A stretch of 9,923 nt of DNA from Acetobacteraceae bacterium (GCA_027323595.1 DAHWBL010000012.1:1-9923); one strand, 5' to 3'. Numbered from the stretch's first letter, positions 1-5,717 are shown. Numbers and translations are program-made. The notes: generated from the sequence alone by a model not told the origin.

Positions 1-300
1 GATCATGTTTTTCTGGAGATCGACGGCGTGGCACGAAGCGTTCTGGCGGAACATATCGCCGCGCCATCGCAGCCGGTCGCGGTGGCGGGTGACGCGGCGG
101 TGGATGTGGCAAGCTGGCTTGCGGCACGCGGGGCTGATGTGATGCTGACCGACATCCGTGCGGTGAGTCCGGCCGCGATCGCCTTGGCCGCGCATCGACG
201 TCTGTCCGGTGCGCTGGCCGCGCGGCCGGCGGTTCCGGTTTATGTCGAGCCGGCCCTGACCCGTGCGCCGGGGCGCGCGCCACGCCCTCTTCCGGCCTGA
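1..300 (+). CDS. tsaB: TsaB, tRNA t6A biosynthesis protein (C-terminal part, 5' end outside window)
   Basis: The frame is open from base 1 to the TGA at 298-300, giving 99 residues with no start of its own; the GTG at 28 is internal. TsaB is the inactive ASKHA-fold partner of TsaD. With TsaE it makes the N6-threonylcarbamoyladenosine modification at position 37 of ANN-decoding tRNAs in the cytoplasm. The visible part fits the second lobe of TsaB: a glycine-containing strand (VAVAGDAA), an alanine-rich helix ending in SPAAIALAAHRR, and the usual tail in which a PVYVEP-like strand (cf. P-x-Y-L-R-P in homologues) precedes a short disordered end. The strongest support is context: rimI starts 6 nt downstream, and tsaB-rimI adjacency is common in Proteobacteria. 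The C-terminus alone is weakly diagnostic, so the call rests on both sequence and context. Confidence 0.8.
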   Translation, partial: DHVFLEIDGVARSVLAEHIAAPSQPVAVAGDAAVDVASWLAARGADVMLTDIRAVSPAAIALAAHRRLSGALAARPAVPVYVEPALTRAPGRAPRPLPA

Positions 301-306
301 TCGCCG

Positions 307-771
307 ATGTCCGGCCCTGACGCGAAGCCCCGTGCGGCGGATCGGGTCATGCAGGTGGGCCAGGCGCATGCGGCGGCACTTGCCGCCATTCATGAAGCGG
401 CATTCCCGCGCGATGAAATCTGGAACCTGCGCGCGATCAGTGATCTGCTGGCGACCCCGGGTGTGCTTGGCTGGCTCGACCCTGCGGGGGGGATGCTGCT
501 GGCGCGGATCGCGGCGGATGAGGCGGAAATTCTCACCTTGGCGGTGGTGCCGGCGGTGCGTCGCCGCGGCATCGCGCGCGGGCTGCTCAGCGTGGCCCTG
601 GCGGAGTTGTCCCGGCTTGCCCCCGGTGCGGTGTATTTGGAGGTGTCGGTTCTCAATGCGGCCGCCGCCGGGTTATACGCAGGACTCGGCTTCAAGCCGG
701 TCGGAGAGCGCGCGCGATATTACAGCGATGGCTCGGCGGCCCTGGTGCTGAAACTCAGCCTTTGCGAATGA
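307..771 (+). CDS. rimI: RimI-type GNAT N-acetyltransferase
   Basis: This 154-residue protein has the usual RimI length. RimI uses acetyl-CoA to acetylate protein N-terminal amines, classically the alanine of ribosomal protein S18. The acetyl-CoA binding motif A is clear at about residues 78-95 (LAVVPAVRRRGIARGLL; the R/Q-x-x-G-x-A/G loop is RRRGIA). The RimI signature follows at about residues 111-139: LEV, then N117, then A-x-x-LY, GF, and the terminal RARYY pair where the catalytic tyrosine sits. The ATG at 307 lies 6 nt after the tsaB stop, with no good Shine-Dalgarno of its own, so translation is probably coupled to tsaB. A later ATG at 352 is possible but would remove the start of the first conserved strand. 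The last 17 bp overlap the 3' end of the opposite-strand sulfur-carrier gene. Confidence 0.9.
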   Translation: MSGPDAKPRAADRVMQVGQAHAAALAAIHEAAFPRDEIWNLRAISDLLATPGVLGWLDPAGGMLLARIAADEAEILTLAVVPAVRRRGIARGLLSVALAELSRLAPGAVYLEVSVLNAAAAGLYAGLGFKPVGERARYYSDGSAALVLKLSLCE

Positions 772-1024
772 GCACGACGACATCGCCGCTGGGTTCGGTG
801 CGCGTGCCCAGAACCGTATGACCCTGCTCGACAGCAGTGCGAGGAACATTGGTCGCAGGTTCATCGCCGCGCAGGGTGATGGCGAGAATTTGCCCTGACA
901 TCAACTTGTCCAGAGCAAGGCGCGTGCGGACGAAGGTCATCGGACACCGGTCGGCGGTGATGTCGATGACAAGGTCGGCGGCAAGGTGGGGGCCGCTGGA
1001 CTGTGTGATAACTTTTGTATTCAT
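755..1024 (-). CDS. TusA/SirA-family sulfur carrier protein
   Basis: The product is a small protein of 89 residues. TusA-family proteins carry a persulfide on a conserved cysteine inside a C-P motif. They pass sulfur on in tRNA thiolation, molybdenum cofactor synthesis or sulfur oxidation. Here the motif is DRCPMTFVRTRLALD, with Cys27-Pro28 at the start of helix 1. It is followed by the alpha-beta-alpha-beta fold elements GQILAITLRGDEPATNVPR and QGHTVL, and a final strand VVVLIRKG. The variant C-P-M-T-F-V-R-T-R-L differs from E. coli TusA (C-P-E-P) and is a distinct alphaproteobacterial subgroup, so the exact recipient is unknown. I chose the ATG at 1024. The frame stays open back to 1117, but that upstream part has no family resemblance and would overlap the mucR start. 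The start has no strong ribosome binding site. The gene diverges from mucR and overlaps rimI tail-to-tail. Confidence 0.82.
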   Translation of the reverse strand: MNTKVITQSSGPHLAADLVIDITADRCPMTFVRTRLALDKLMSGQILAITLRGDEPATNVPRTAVEQGHTVLGTRTEPSGDVVVLIRKG

Positions 1025-1053
1025 GTGAGTCCGGACAGAGGCCGGCGGATTTG

Positions 1054-1065
1054 CATTGCGCAATG
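1054..1065. repeat. Perfect 12-bp palindrome over the mucR -35 region
   Basis: CATTGCGCAATG reads identically on both strands. It lies between the divergent tusA-like gene (start 1024) and mucR (start 1117) and contains the candidate mucR -35 hexamer TTGCGC at 1056-1061. A symmetric site at this position suits a dimeric repressor. MucR itself is the first candidate, since Ros/MucR proteins commonly repress their own genes, but that is inference. Confidence 0.6.
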
Positions 1066-1084
1066 AACCGCCTATGTCTATATA
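1056..1084 (+). promoter_or_regulatory. Candidate sigma70-type promoter of mucR
   Basis: A -35 hexamer TTGCGC (1056-1061) and a -10 hexamer TATATA (1079-1084) are separated by 17 bp, the optimal spacing. This predicts a transcript start near 1091-1093. A Shine-Dalgarno AAAGG (1105-1109) then sits 7 nt before the mucR ATG at 1117. The region is clearly AT-richer than its surroundings. The -10 match is good and the -35 is moderate. Both hexamers lie inside inverted repeats. Confidence 0.5.
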
Positions 1085-1088
1085 GGCG
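1069..1088. repeat. Inverted repeat (7-bp arms, 6-bp spacer) over the mucR -10 region
   Basis: The left arm CGCCTAT (1069-1075) and the right arm ATAGGCG (1082-1088) are exact reverse complements around GTCTAT. The candidate -10 TATATA overlaps the spacer and right arm. The sequence has several T-A steps, the feature described for DNA sites of Ros/MucR proteins. It is a probable operator. It could also form a small hairpin, but lying at the -10 it is not an obvious RNA element. Confidence 0.55.
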
Positions 1089-1116
1089 CAAGTCACGCTA
1101 AGCGAAAGGCCGCGCA

Positions 1117-1533
1117 ATGACCGAGAATTCAGAGTCTCCTGATGTGCTTGGACTGACGGCGCAAATCGTCGCGGCGCATGTTTCCAACAATTCCATCCAG
1201 CCCGACGCTTTGCCGGCGCTGATCCAGGATGTTTACCGCACCCTGGCCAATGTCGGTCGCGAACAGGTGCCGGTGGATCGGCCGCAGCCAGCCGTTCCGG
1301 TCAAGCGGTCCGTTTTCCCGGACCACATCGTTTGCCTGGAGGACGGCAAGAAGCTCAAAATGCTGAAACGGCATTTGAAGACGGCGTACAATATGTCGCC
1401 TGAGCAGTATCGTGAACGATGGGGCCTGCCGCCAGAATACCCGATGGTGGCGCCGAATTATGCCCGGCATCGTTCATCGCTGGCAAAAAAAATTGGTCTT
1501 GGCACCAAGCCGCGGGTACGCGGCGGCAAATAA
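1117..1533 (+). CDS. mucR: MucR/Ros-family transcriptional regulator with degenerate zinc finger
   Basis: This 138-residue protein is the normal length for MucR/Ros. These alphaproteobacterial regulators silence genes for exopolysaccharide, motility, virulence and cell-cycle functions, and usually their own gene. The N-terminal helical region (about 10-45, LTAQIVAAHVSNN to LIQDVYRTL) corresponds to the oligomerisation domain. The DNA-binding domain spans about 66-128, with the near-invariant VCLEDGKKLKMLKRHLKTAY, then NMSPEQYRERWGLPPEYPMVAPNYA and the basic KKIGLG tail. Ros binds zinc through Cys-Cys-His-His. Here the matching positions are Cys73, Asp76, His86 and Ala90/Tyr91, so a classical zinc site cannot form. 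Zinc-less family members that still bind DNA are known from Mesorhizobium. The start is supported by AAAGG 7 nt upstream. The promoter is palindromic, suggesting autoregulation. Confidence 0.93.
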   Translation: MTENSESPDVLGLTAQIVAAHVSNNSIQPDALPALIQDVYRTLANVGREQVPVDRPQPAVPVKRSVFPDHIVCLEDGKKLKMLKRHLKTAYNMSPEQYRERWGLPPEYPMVAPNYARHRSSLAKKIGLGTKPRVRGGK

Positions 1534-1700
1534 GCCCCCCGTGCTTGTCCGCGTGCTTGTGGCGTCCTGTTTTTGTGATGTCGGCCGTTGACCTGACATA
1601 GGGCCGGGCGGGCGTCGGCTCGACAGCACGGGGTGCTTTCGGCTACGCCGTCAGCCGCGTGCTGCGTCGCCGCATCCTGTCCGTGCGTCCTGGGACCATC
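1534..1700. other. Intergenic region between mucR and fur
   Basis: This 167-bp stretch has no convincing gene. It starts with two direct copies of CGTGCTTGT (1540-1548 and 1552-1560, period 12). A small perfect stem AGCAC-GGG-GTGCT lies at 1625-1637 and a second, CGGCT/AGCCG, at 1640-1657 with an 8-nt loop. Neither is followed by a T run, so no intrinsic terminator is called. The best promoter-like pair for fur is weak: TTGTGA (1573-1578) with GACATA (1595-1600), spaced 16 bp. I see no recognisable Fur box. Confidence 0.4.
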
Positions 1701-2192
1701 ATGGAAACCCGTATCGAGCGTCTGTGCATCGACCGAGGTCTCAAGATGACCGGCCAACGCCGCGTCATCGCCCGCGTGCTGTCCGACGCGGAAGACCATC
1801 CCGATGTCGAAGAGCTATACCGGCGGGCAAGTGCTCTGGACGGGCGCATCTCGATCGCCACCGTGTATCGAACGGTCCGCCTGTTGGAGGAGCGTGGTAT
1901 TCTCGCCCGGAGGGATTTTGGCGGGGGGCGTGCGCGCTATGAGCCCACCGAACACGGGACCCATCATCATTTGATCGATATCGAATCCGGCCGGGTGATC
2001 GAATTCGCCGACCCCGAGCATGAACGGGTGATCACCGAGATCGCCGCCCGCCTTGGCTTCAACCTCGTGTCTCATCGGCTGGAGCTGTTCGGCCGCAGGA
2101 TCGACGTGCCTGCGCGCGATACTCCCGCCGTTGCGGGCCGCAAAGCCGCCGGACCGCCGTCGGATGTTTCTTCGCGTCAAGTCGATCCATGA
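1701..2192 (+). CDS. fur: Fur-family metal-responsive transcriptional regulator
   Basis: This is a 163-residue Fur-family repressor of metal uptake and homeostasis. The N-terminal winged helix spans about 10-82, with GLKMTGQRRVIARVL, HPDVEELY and the recognition helix ISIATVYRTVRLLEERG. The dimerisation and metal domain runs from about 84 to 130, with THHHLIDIESGRVIEF and SHRLELFG. The residues at expected site-2 ligand positions are present: His33, Glu81, His88, His90 and Glu101. The usual HHDH is THHH, and the C-x2-C structural zinc pair is absent (DIES instead), as is typical for alphaproteobacterial Fur/Mur. Sequence alone does not decide iron (Fur) from manganese (Mur) sensing. I chose the ATG at 1701, preceded by GGGA at 1692-1695. 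An in-frame GTG at 1659 would add 14 unconserved residues. The stop overlaps the olsB start as ATGA. Confidence 0.9.
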   Translation: METRIERLCIDRGLKMTGQRRVIARVLSDAEDHPDVEELYRRASALDGRISIATVYRTVRLLEERGILARRDFGGGRARYEPTEHGTHHHLIDIESGRVIEFADPEHERVITEIAARLGFNLVSHRLELFGRRIDVPARDTPAVAGRKAAGPPSDVSSRQVDP

Positions 2193-3034
2193 GCCAGACA
2201 TCAATTCAGCCCAATGTCGTTGGTGCCTCCGACCCCGAGCAGCATGGGTTTGGTGAATTGCGCTCGGGCCAGCTTGGCGTTCGCCTGGCCAACACCCCGG
2301 CGGAGATCGATGCGGTGCAGGCCCTGCGCTACCGGGTTTTCTACAGCGAGATGGGCGCCCACCCCTCGCCCGAGACCCTCGCGTCCGGGCGGGACCGCGA
2401 TCTGTTCGACCAGGTTGCCGATCATCTGGTGGTGATCGATCACGCGCGCGGCGATGGTGCCGAGGCCGTGGTCGGAACCTATCGGCTGATCCGCCAGGAG
2501 GCGATTGCCTCGATCGGGCATTTCTACTCGGCCGCCGAATATGATCTGGGCAATCTGATCGCGTTTCCGGGCCGTCTGCTTGAGCTCGGCCGGTCTTGTG
2601 TCGATCCGGCCTATCGCGGGCGTGCCGCCATGCAGTTGATGTGGCGCGGGCTCGCCGCCTATGTGTTTCGCAACGACATTGCGCTGATGTTCGGCTGCGC
2701 CAGCCTGCATGGCACGGACCCCGAGGCGCTCGCGACCGAGCTGTCCTATCTGTATCATCACCATCTGGCGCCGCCGGCGTTGCGCCCGGTGGCGCTGCCG
2801 GACCGATACGTCGATATGCGGCGCATCGATCCGGCCAGGATCAATCCACGCAAGGCGGTGCTGTCCCTGCCGCCGCTGATCAAGGGCTATCTTCGCCTGG
2901 GTGCCTATATCGGTGACGGGGCGGTCATCGATGCGCAATTCAACACCATCGACGTCGCTGTCGTCGTCAAGACCGATCTCGTGACGGAACGCTATAATCG
3001 ACATTATCGGCGCGATTCAGCGGACGCCACATGA
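2189..3034 (+). CDS. olsB: OlsB, L-ornithine N-alpha-acyltransferase (ornithine lipid synthesis)
   Basis: OlsB transfers a 3-hydroxyacyl chain from acyl carrier protein to the alpha-amino group of ornithine, making lyso-ornithine lipid. OlsA then adds the second acyl chain. The 281 residues belong to the GNAT-like acyltransferase family. Family landmarks are ALRYRVFYSEMG near residue 45, then LELGRSCVDPAYRG around 131-144, MLFGCASLHGTDPE-like FGCASLHGT around 169-177, and the OlsB-typical end with LPPLIKGYLRLGAYIG, FNTIDVAVVVKTDL and YNRHY. The ATG lies inside ATGA with the fur stop and has no Shine-Dalgarno, so it is probably translated by coupling. No olsA is next to it, so the second step must be encoded elsewhere. 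A general hemolysin-like acyltransferase is the alternative, but the C-terminal motifs favour OlsB. Confidence 0.88.
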   Translation: MSQTSIQPNVVGASDPEQHGFGELRSGQLGVRLANTPAEIDAVQALRYRVFYSEMGAHPSPETLASGRDRDLFDQVADHLVVIDHARGDGAEAVVGTYRLIRQEAIASIGHFYSAAEYDLGNLIAFPGRLLELGRSCVDPAYRGRAAMQLMWRGLAAYVFRNDIALMFGCASLHGTDPEALATELSYLYHHHLAPPALRPVALPDRYVDMRRIDPARINPRKAVLSLPPLIKGYLRLGAYIGDGAVIDAQFNTIDVAVVVKTDLVTERYNRHYRRDSADAT

Positions 3035-4023
3035 TGCACGGCACTGTCGTGATGACTGCCCCGGAGCTTGCCCCCGAGGCCGTGACCCTGCTGACGGATG
3101 CGGGCCTCGCGATCGTCTATATGCGGCCGTTTCCATCCGCGGGCGAGGTCGCCGATGTCGTGCGCAAGCACCAGGCGGTGGCGGTGATCTGCCGACAGGG
3201 CAGGGTCAATGGCGCGGTCATGGACGCGTCCGCCGGGCTGAAGATCATCGCGCGCCACGGCGTTGGCATGGATGAGGTCGATCTCGATGCCGCGCGGGCG
3301 CGGGGTCTGCTGGTCTGTCGCGCGCCGGGGTCGAACAGCGTCGCGGTCGCCGAGCATACGATCGCGCTCGTGCTTGCCCTGGCGAAGGATATTCTGCCGC
3401 TCGCGGCCTCGGTGGCGCAGGGAGGCTGGCGGGCGCCTGGCGCGCAATTGCGCGATATCGCCGGGCTGCGTCTGGGCCTGGTCGGCTTTGGGCCGATCGG
3501 GCAAAGGGTCGCGCGGATGGCCATGGCGCTCGGCATGGAGGTGGCGGCGACCCACCCCTCGGGGACCCAGCAAGGTGCCGGGGCAGCATCGCGTGATCCA
3601 GACCACGTCCCGAGGCTCGCCTTCGATGGGTTGCTCGCGCGCAGCGATGTGGTGTCGCTGCATTGCCCGCTGCTGCCGCACACGCAGGGGATGATCGACG
3701 CGCGGGCGCTGGAACTGCTGCCGCCGGGTGCGCTGCTGGTCAACACCGCCCGCGGCGGGCTGCTTGACGAGGTCGCGGTGACGCGCGCGCTTGATTCCGG
3801 CCAACTGGGCGGGGCCGCGCTGGACGTGTTCATCGATGAGCCGCCGGCGCCGGACCATCCTTTGCGCCGGCATCGGCGGGTCATCTGCACGCCCCACGTT
3901 GCCGGCGTCACCGCATCGTCGATGCGGGCGATGGGGATGATGGCTGCCCAATGCGTGATCGCCGCGCTGGCCGGCGCCGCCATCCCTCCTGAGCGTGTGG
4001 TGGTTCCCGCGGGGATCGCGTAA
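3031..4023 (+). CDS. D-isomer-specific 2-hydroxyacid dehydrogenase
   Basis: This 330-residue member of the SerA/PdxB/glyoxylate-reductase family interconverts 2-oxo and 2-hydroxy acids with NAD(P). The substrate-binding part is in the first about 100 residues (IIARHGVGMDEVDLDAA is typical). The Rossmann fold has GFGPIG at 152-157. The catalytic set is complete: Arg241 in NTARGG, Glu270 in DVFIDEPP and His289 in TPHVAG. There is no ACT domain, so it is not a full SerA. The acidic residue that normally ends strand beta-2 and selects NAD is missing (Thr174-His175-Pro176), so NADP use is possible. The substrate cannot be told from sequence. The start overlaps the olsB stop (ATGATG; a second ATG at 3034 is equally possible). 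Its stop shares one base with the lnt start (TAATG), placing it firmly in the fur-olsB-lnt operon. Confidence 0.9.
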   Translation: MMHGTVVMTAPELAPEAVTLLTDAGLAIVYMRPFPSAGEVADVVRKHQAVAVICRQGRVNGAVMDASAGLKIIARHGVGMDEVDLDAARARGLLVCRAPGSNSVAVAEHTIALVLALAKDILPLAASVAQGGWRAPGAQLRDIAGLRLGLVGFGPIGQRVARMAMALGMEVAATHPSGTQQGAGAASRDPDHVPRLAFDGLLARSDVVSLHCPLLPHTQGMIDARALELLPPGALLVNTARGGLLDEVAVTRALDSGQLGGAALDVFIDEPPAPDHPLRRHRRVICTPHVAGVTASSMRAMGMMAAQCVIAALAGAAIPPERVVVPAGIA

Positions 4024-5543
4024 TGCGGCTGACATGGCCGGACGTGACGCGGGCGCGCCGCTGGCGGGCGGATTTGGTCTCGATCGCGCTTGGGGCCCTG
4101 GCCGCCGCGGCGCTGCCGCCGGTCCATGCCATCCCGGTTTTGCTGATCTGTGTTCCGGGGCTGCTGGCGCAGATCGCGCGCAGCCCGAACGCCTGGGGGG
4201 CTGCCCGGCGAGGCTTCTGGTTTGGCTTTGGCCTGCATCTGCTCGGGCTTTATTGGATCACCGAAGCCATTCTGTTCGAGGCCGCTCGGTTCTGGTGGCT
4301 GGTGCCGATCGCGGTTCCAGCACTCGCGGCGGTGCTTGCTCTGTTCATCGCGGCACCGTGCGCGCTCGCCTTTTGCGCACGCGCGCCGATGTCCAGGCTG
4401 CTGGTGCTTTCCGGCGGCTGGGTGTTTGGCGACCTCGCGCGGCAGTTCGTTCTCACCGGATTTCCGTGGAACCCGCTTGGCAGCGTCTGGGCGATCCCTG
4501 GGCCGGTCGGCGATGCGTTCATCCAGCCTGCCGCCATTTTCGGTGTCGCGGGTCTGACCCTGCTGACCCTGCTGTGGGCCGGGTTGCCCAGCCTTGGGCA
4601 GGGACGCTGGGGGCGGGGATGGTGGTTTTTCATCGTCGCGTCGCTCTCGGTGTGGGCGGGGATCGGCAAGACGATGCTCACCGGCCCAACCGCGCCGGCG
4701 CCGGGGATCAAGGTCGCCTTGGTGCAGGGTGCGATCGAGATGGGTGGTAAATTCGATCGCACGCGGGCGAGGGATTTGTTCGAGCGCCATCTGGAGCTGA
4801 GCCGCCGCGGGGTTCTGTCCGCGGGCGGTGCGCCGGTGGTCGTGGTTTGGCCCGAAACGGCCAGCACCTTCCTGCTGGACATCGACCCCGGTGCGCGCGC
4901 GGCCATCGCCGAGGCCGCCGGCGCCATGCCGGCCCTGATCGGGGGCATTCGCTTTGATGCGCAGCGCCAGCCTCGCAACAGCCTGTTCGTGATCGACGGC
5001 GCGGCGGCGCCGGATGGGATTTATGACAAATGGCACCTGGTGCCGTTTGGTGAGTATGTCCCGCACTGGCTGCCGTTGCCGGTCCAGGTTATTCCGGGCG
5101 CCGGCTTTGCTCCCGGCCCCGGCCCGCGCACCTTGCACCCGGCCAACATTCCGCCGGTGAGTCCGATCATCTGCTATGAGGCCATCTTCAGCGGCGAGAT
5201 CATCGACCATGCCGATCCGCCGGCCTGGATCGTGAACGTCACCAACGACGCATGGTTCGGCGACAGCGCCGGCCCACGCCAGCATCTTGCGGCTGCCCGC
5301 CTGCGCGCGGTGGAGGAAGGGCTGCCGGTGATGCGCGCGGCAAACACCGGCATCACGGCGGGCTTTGACGCGCACGGCCACGAGCTGGGGAGGTTGCCGC
5401 GCAATATGGCCGACGTGCTGGTCCTGGAACTGCCTGGGCCGTCTGCCTCGACGATATTCGCCCGTTTCGGCCTGAAGGTTCCAGCCGTGCTCGCCGCGCT
5501 GGTGCTGCTGGGTGGCATCGTTCTCGATCGCCGTCGCGCCTGA
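4023..5543 (+). CDS. lnt: Lnt, apolipoprotein N-acyltransferase
   Basis: Lnt performs the last step of lipoprotein maturation at the inner membrane, moving an acyl chain from phospholipid to the N-terminal cysteine of apolipoproteins. The 506-residue length is standard. The first about 215 residues carry several membrane segments (for example 21-51, 88-118 and 170-212), with the conserved GFPWNPLG motif near 146-153. The periplasmic nitrilase-like domain covers about 228-475 and has the full Glu-Lys-Cys triad: Glu278 (VVWPET), Lys336 (DKWHLVPFGEYVP) and Cys384 (IICYEAIF). Glu343 is in the PFGEY loop and NVTNDAWFGDSAGPRQHL is diagnostic. A last membrane segment lies at 484-501. The start is supported by GGGGA (4011-4015) 7 nt upstream and the TAATG overlap. 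In Sinorhizobium the homologue was described as the acid-tolerance gene actA. Confidence 0.97.
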   Translation: MRLTWPDVTRARRWRADLVSIALGALAAAALPPVHAIPVLLICVPGLLAQIARSPNAWGAARRGFWFGFGLHLLGLYWITEAILFEAARFWWLVPIAVPALAAVLALFIAAPCALAFCARAPMSRLLVLSGGWVFGDLARQFVLTGFPWNPLGSVWAIPGPVGDAFIQPAAIFGVAGLTLLTLLWAGLPSLGQGRWGRGWWFFIVASLSVWAGIGKTMLTGPTAPAPGIKVALVQGAIEMGGKFDRTRARDLFERHLELSRRGVLSAGGAPVVVVWPETASTFLLDIDPGARAAIAEAAGAMPALIGGIRFDAQRQPRNSLFVIDGAAAPDGIYDKWHLVPFGEYVPHWLPLPVQVIPGAGFAPGPGPRTLHPANIPPVSPIICYEAIFSGEIIDHADPPAWIVNVTNDAWFGDSAGPRQHLAAARLRAVEEGLPVMRAANTGITAGFDAHGHELGRLPRNMADVLVLELPGPSASTIFARFGLKVPAVLAALVLLGGIVLDRRRA

Positions 5544-5549
5544 CCCCTG

Positions 5550-5560
5550 CGGTCGGACCG
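5550..5560. repeat. Short palindrome just after lnt
   Basis: CGGTC-G-GACCG begins 7 nt after the lnt stop. The arms are exact but only 5 bp around one base, and no T run follows. It is at most a minor processing or pausing element, not a called terminator. Confidence 0.25.
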
Positions 5561-5580
5561 GAAGCCACTTGGGCCGTTTA

Positions 5581-5595
5581 ACAATTGCCGGTTGT
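5581..5595. promoter_or_regulatory. Candidate operator dyad upstream of xre
   Basis: ACAATTGCCGGTTGT is a 15-bp imperfect dyad: the outer 4 bp on each side (ACAA/TTGT) are exact. It sits in the AT-richer gap before the xre gene. It also fits a CAAC-N5-GTTG pattern, which I recall as the binding motif for rhizobial PraR, with one mismatch (CAAT-N5-GTTG, 5582-5594). Binding by the adjacent XRE product is a guess. Confidence 0.3.
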
Positions 5596-5650
5596 AGGAT
5601 TCACGGTAAATTAACGATGGATAAACGCTTTTGGCCTTGGCGGATCGGGT

Positions 5651-5692
5651 ATTGTCCCTCCAGGGCTGTCGTGTTAATGTTTTTTAGACAAT
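5651..5692. repeat. Inverted repeat flanking the candidate xre promoter
   Basis: ATTGTC (5651-5656) and GACAAT (5687-5692) are exact reverse complements separated by 30 bp. The left arm overlaps the candidate -35 and the right arm falls near the predicted transcript start. Arms of 6 bp are short, so chance is possible. Confidence 0.25.
5652..5680 (+). promoter_or_regulatory. Candidate promoter of the xre regulator gene
   Basis: TTGTCC (5652-5657) and TAATGT (5675-5680) are spaced 17 bp, in the AT-richest part of the 186-bp gap between lnt and xre. Transcription would begin near 5687-5690, leaving a leader of about 40 nt. The hexamers are only moderate matches. The gap as a whole (5544-5729) holds no other gene. 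Confidence 0.35.
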
Positions 5693-5717
5693 CCTCAAGG
5701 TCGCAGCTTGTCGGCCC

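Noticed and set aside
1025..1117. Upstream extension of the TusA-like gene to the start at 1117
   Set aside because: The extra 31 residues lack family similarity and would cover the palindromic mucR promoter and reach the mucR start codon. The ATG at 1024 gives the normal family length.
1027..1136. GAGTC sites (1027-1031 and 1132-1136) as CcrM/GcrA control of the divergent promoter
   Set aside because: GANTC is short and such sites also occur elsewhere in the window; position alone does not show cell-cycle control.
1625..1657. Two small stems between mucR and fur as a mucR terminator
   Set aside because: The stems are only 5 bp and no T run follows either, so intrinsic termination is not supported.
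2201..3004. A 267-codon minus-strand frame opposite olsB
   Set aside because: It is an antisense shadow of a gene with clear OlsB motifs and has a composition typical of a non-coding frame.
3004..4035. A 343-codon minus-strand frame opposite the dehydrogenase gene
   Set aside because: It mirrors the real gene almost end to end, is His/Arg-rich, has no domain and no ribosome binding site.
3117..5381. A 754-codon open frame on the minus strand across the dehydrogenase and lnt genes
   Set aside because: It is antisense to two genes with complete catalytic motifs. Its translation is low-complexity Arg/Pro/Ala/Gly/Gln-rich without a recognisable domain, as expected for a non-coding frame in GC-rich DNA.
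5609..5620. CtrA-type half site TTAACGATGG in the xre upstream gap
   Set aside because: It is a single imperfect half site without the second TTAA at the proper spacing; AT-rich gaps give such matches by chance.
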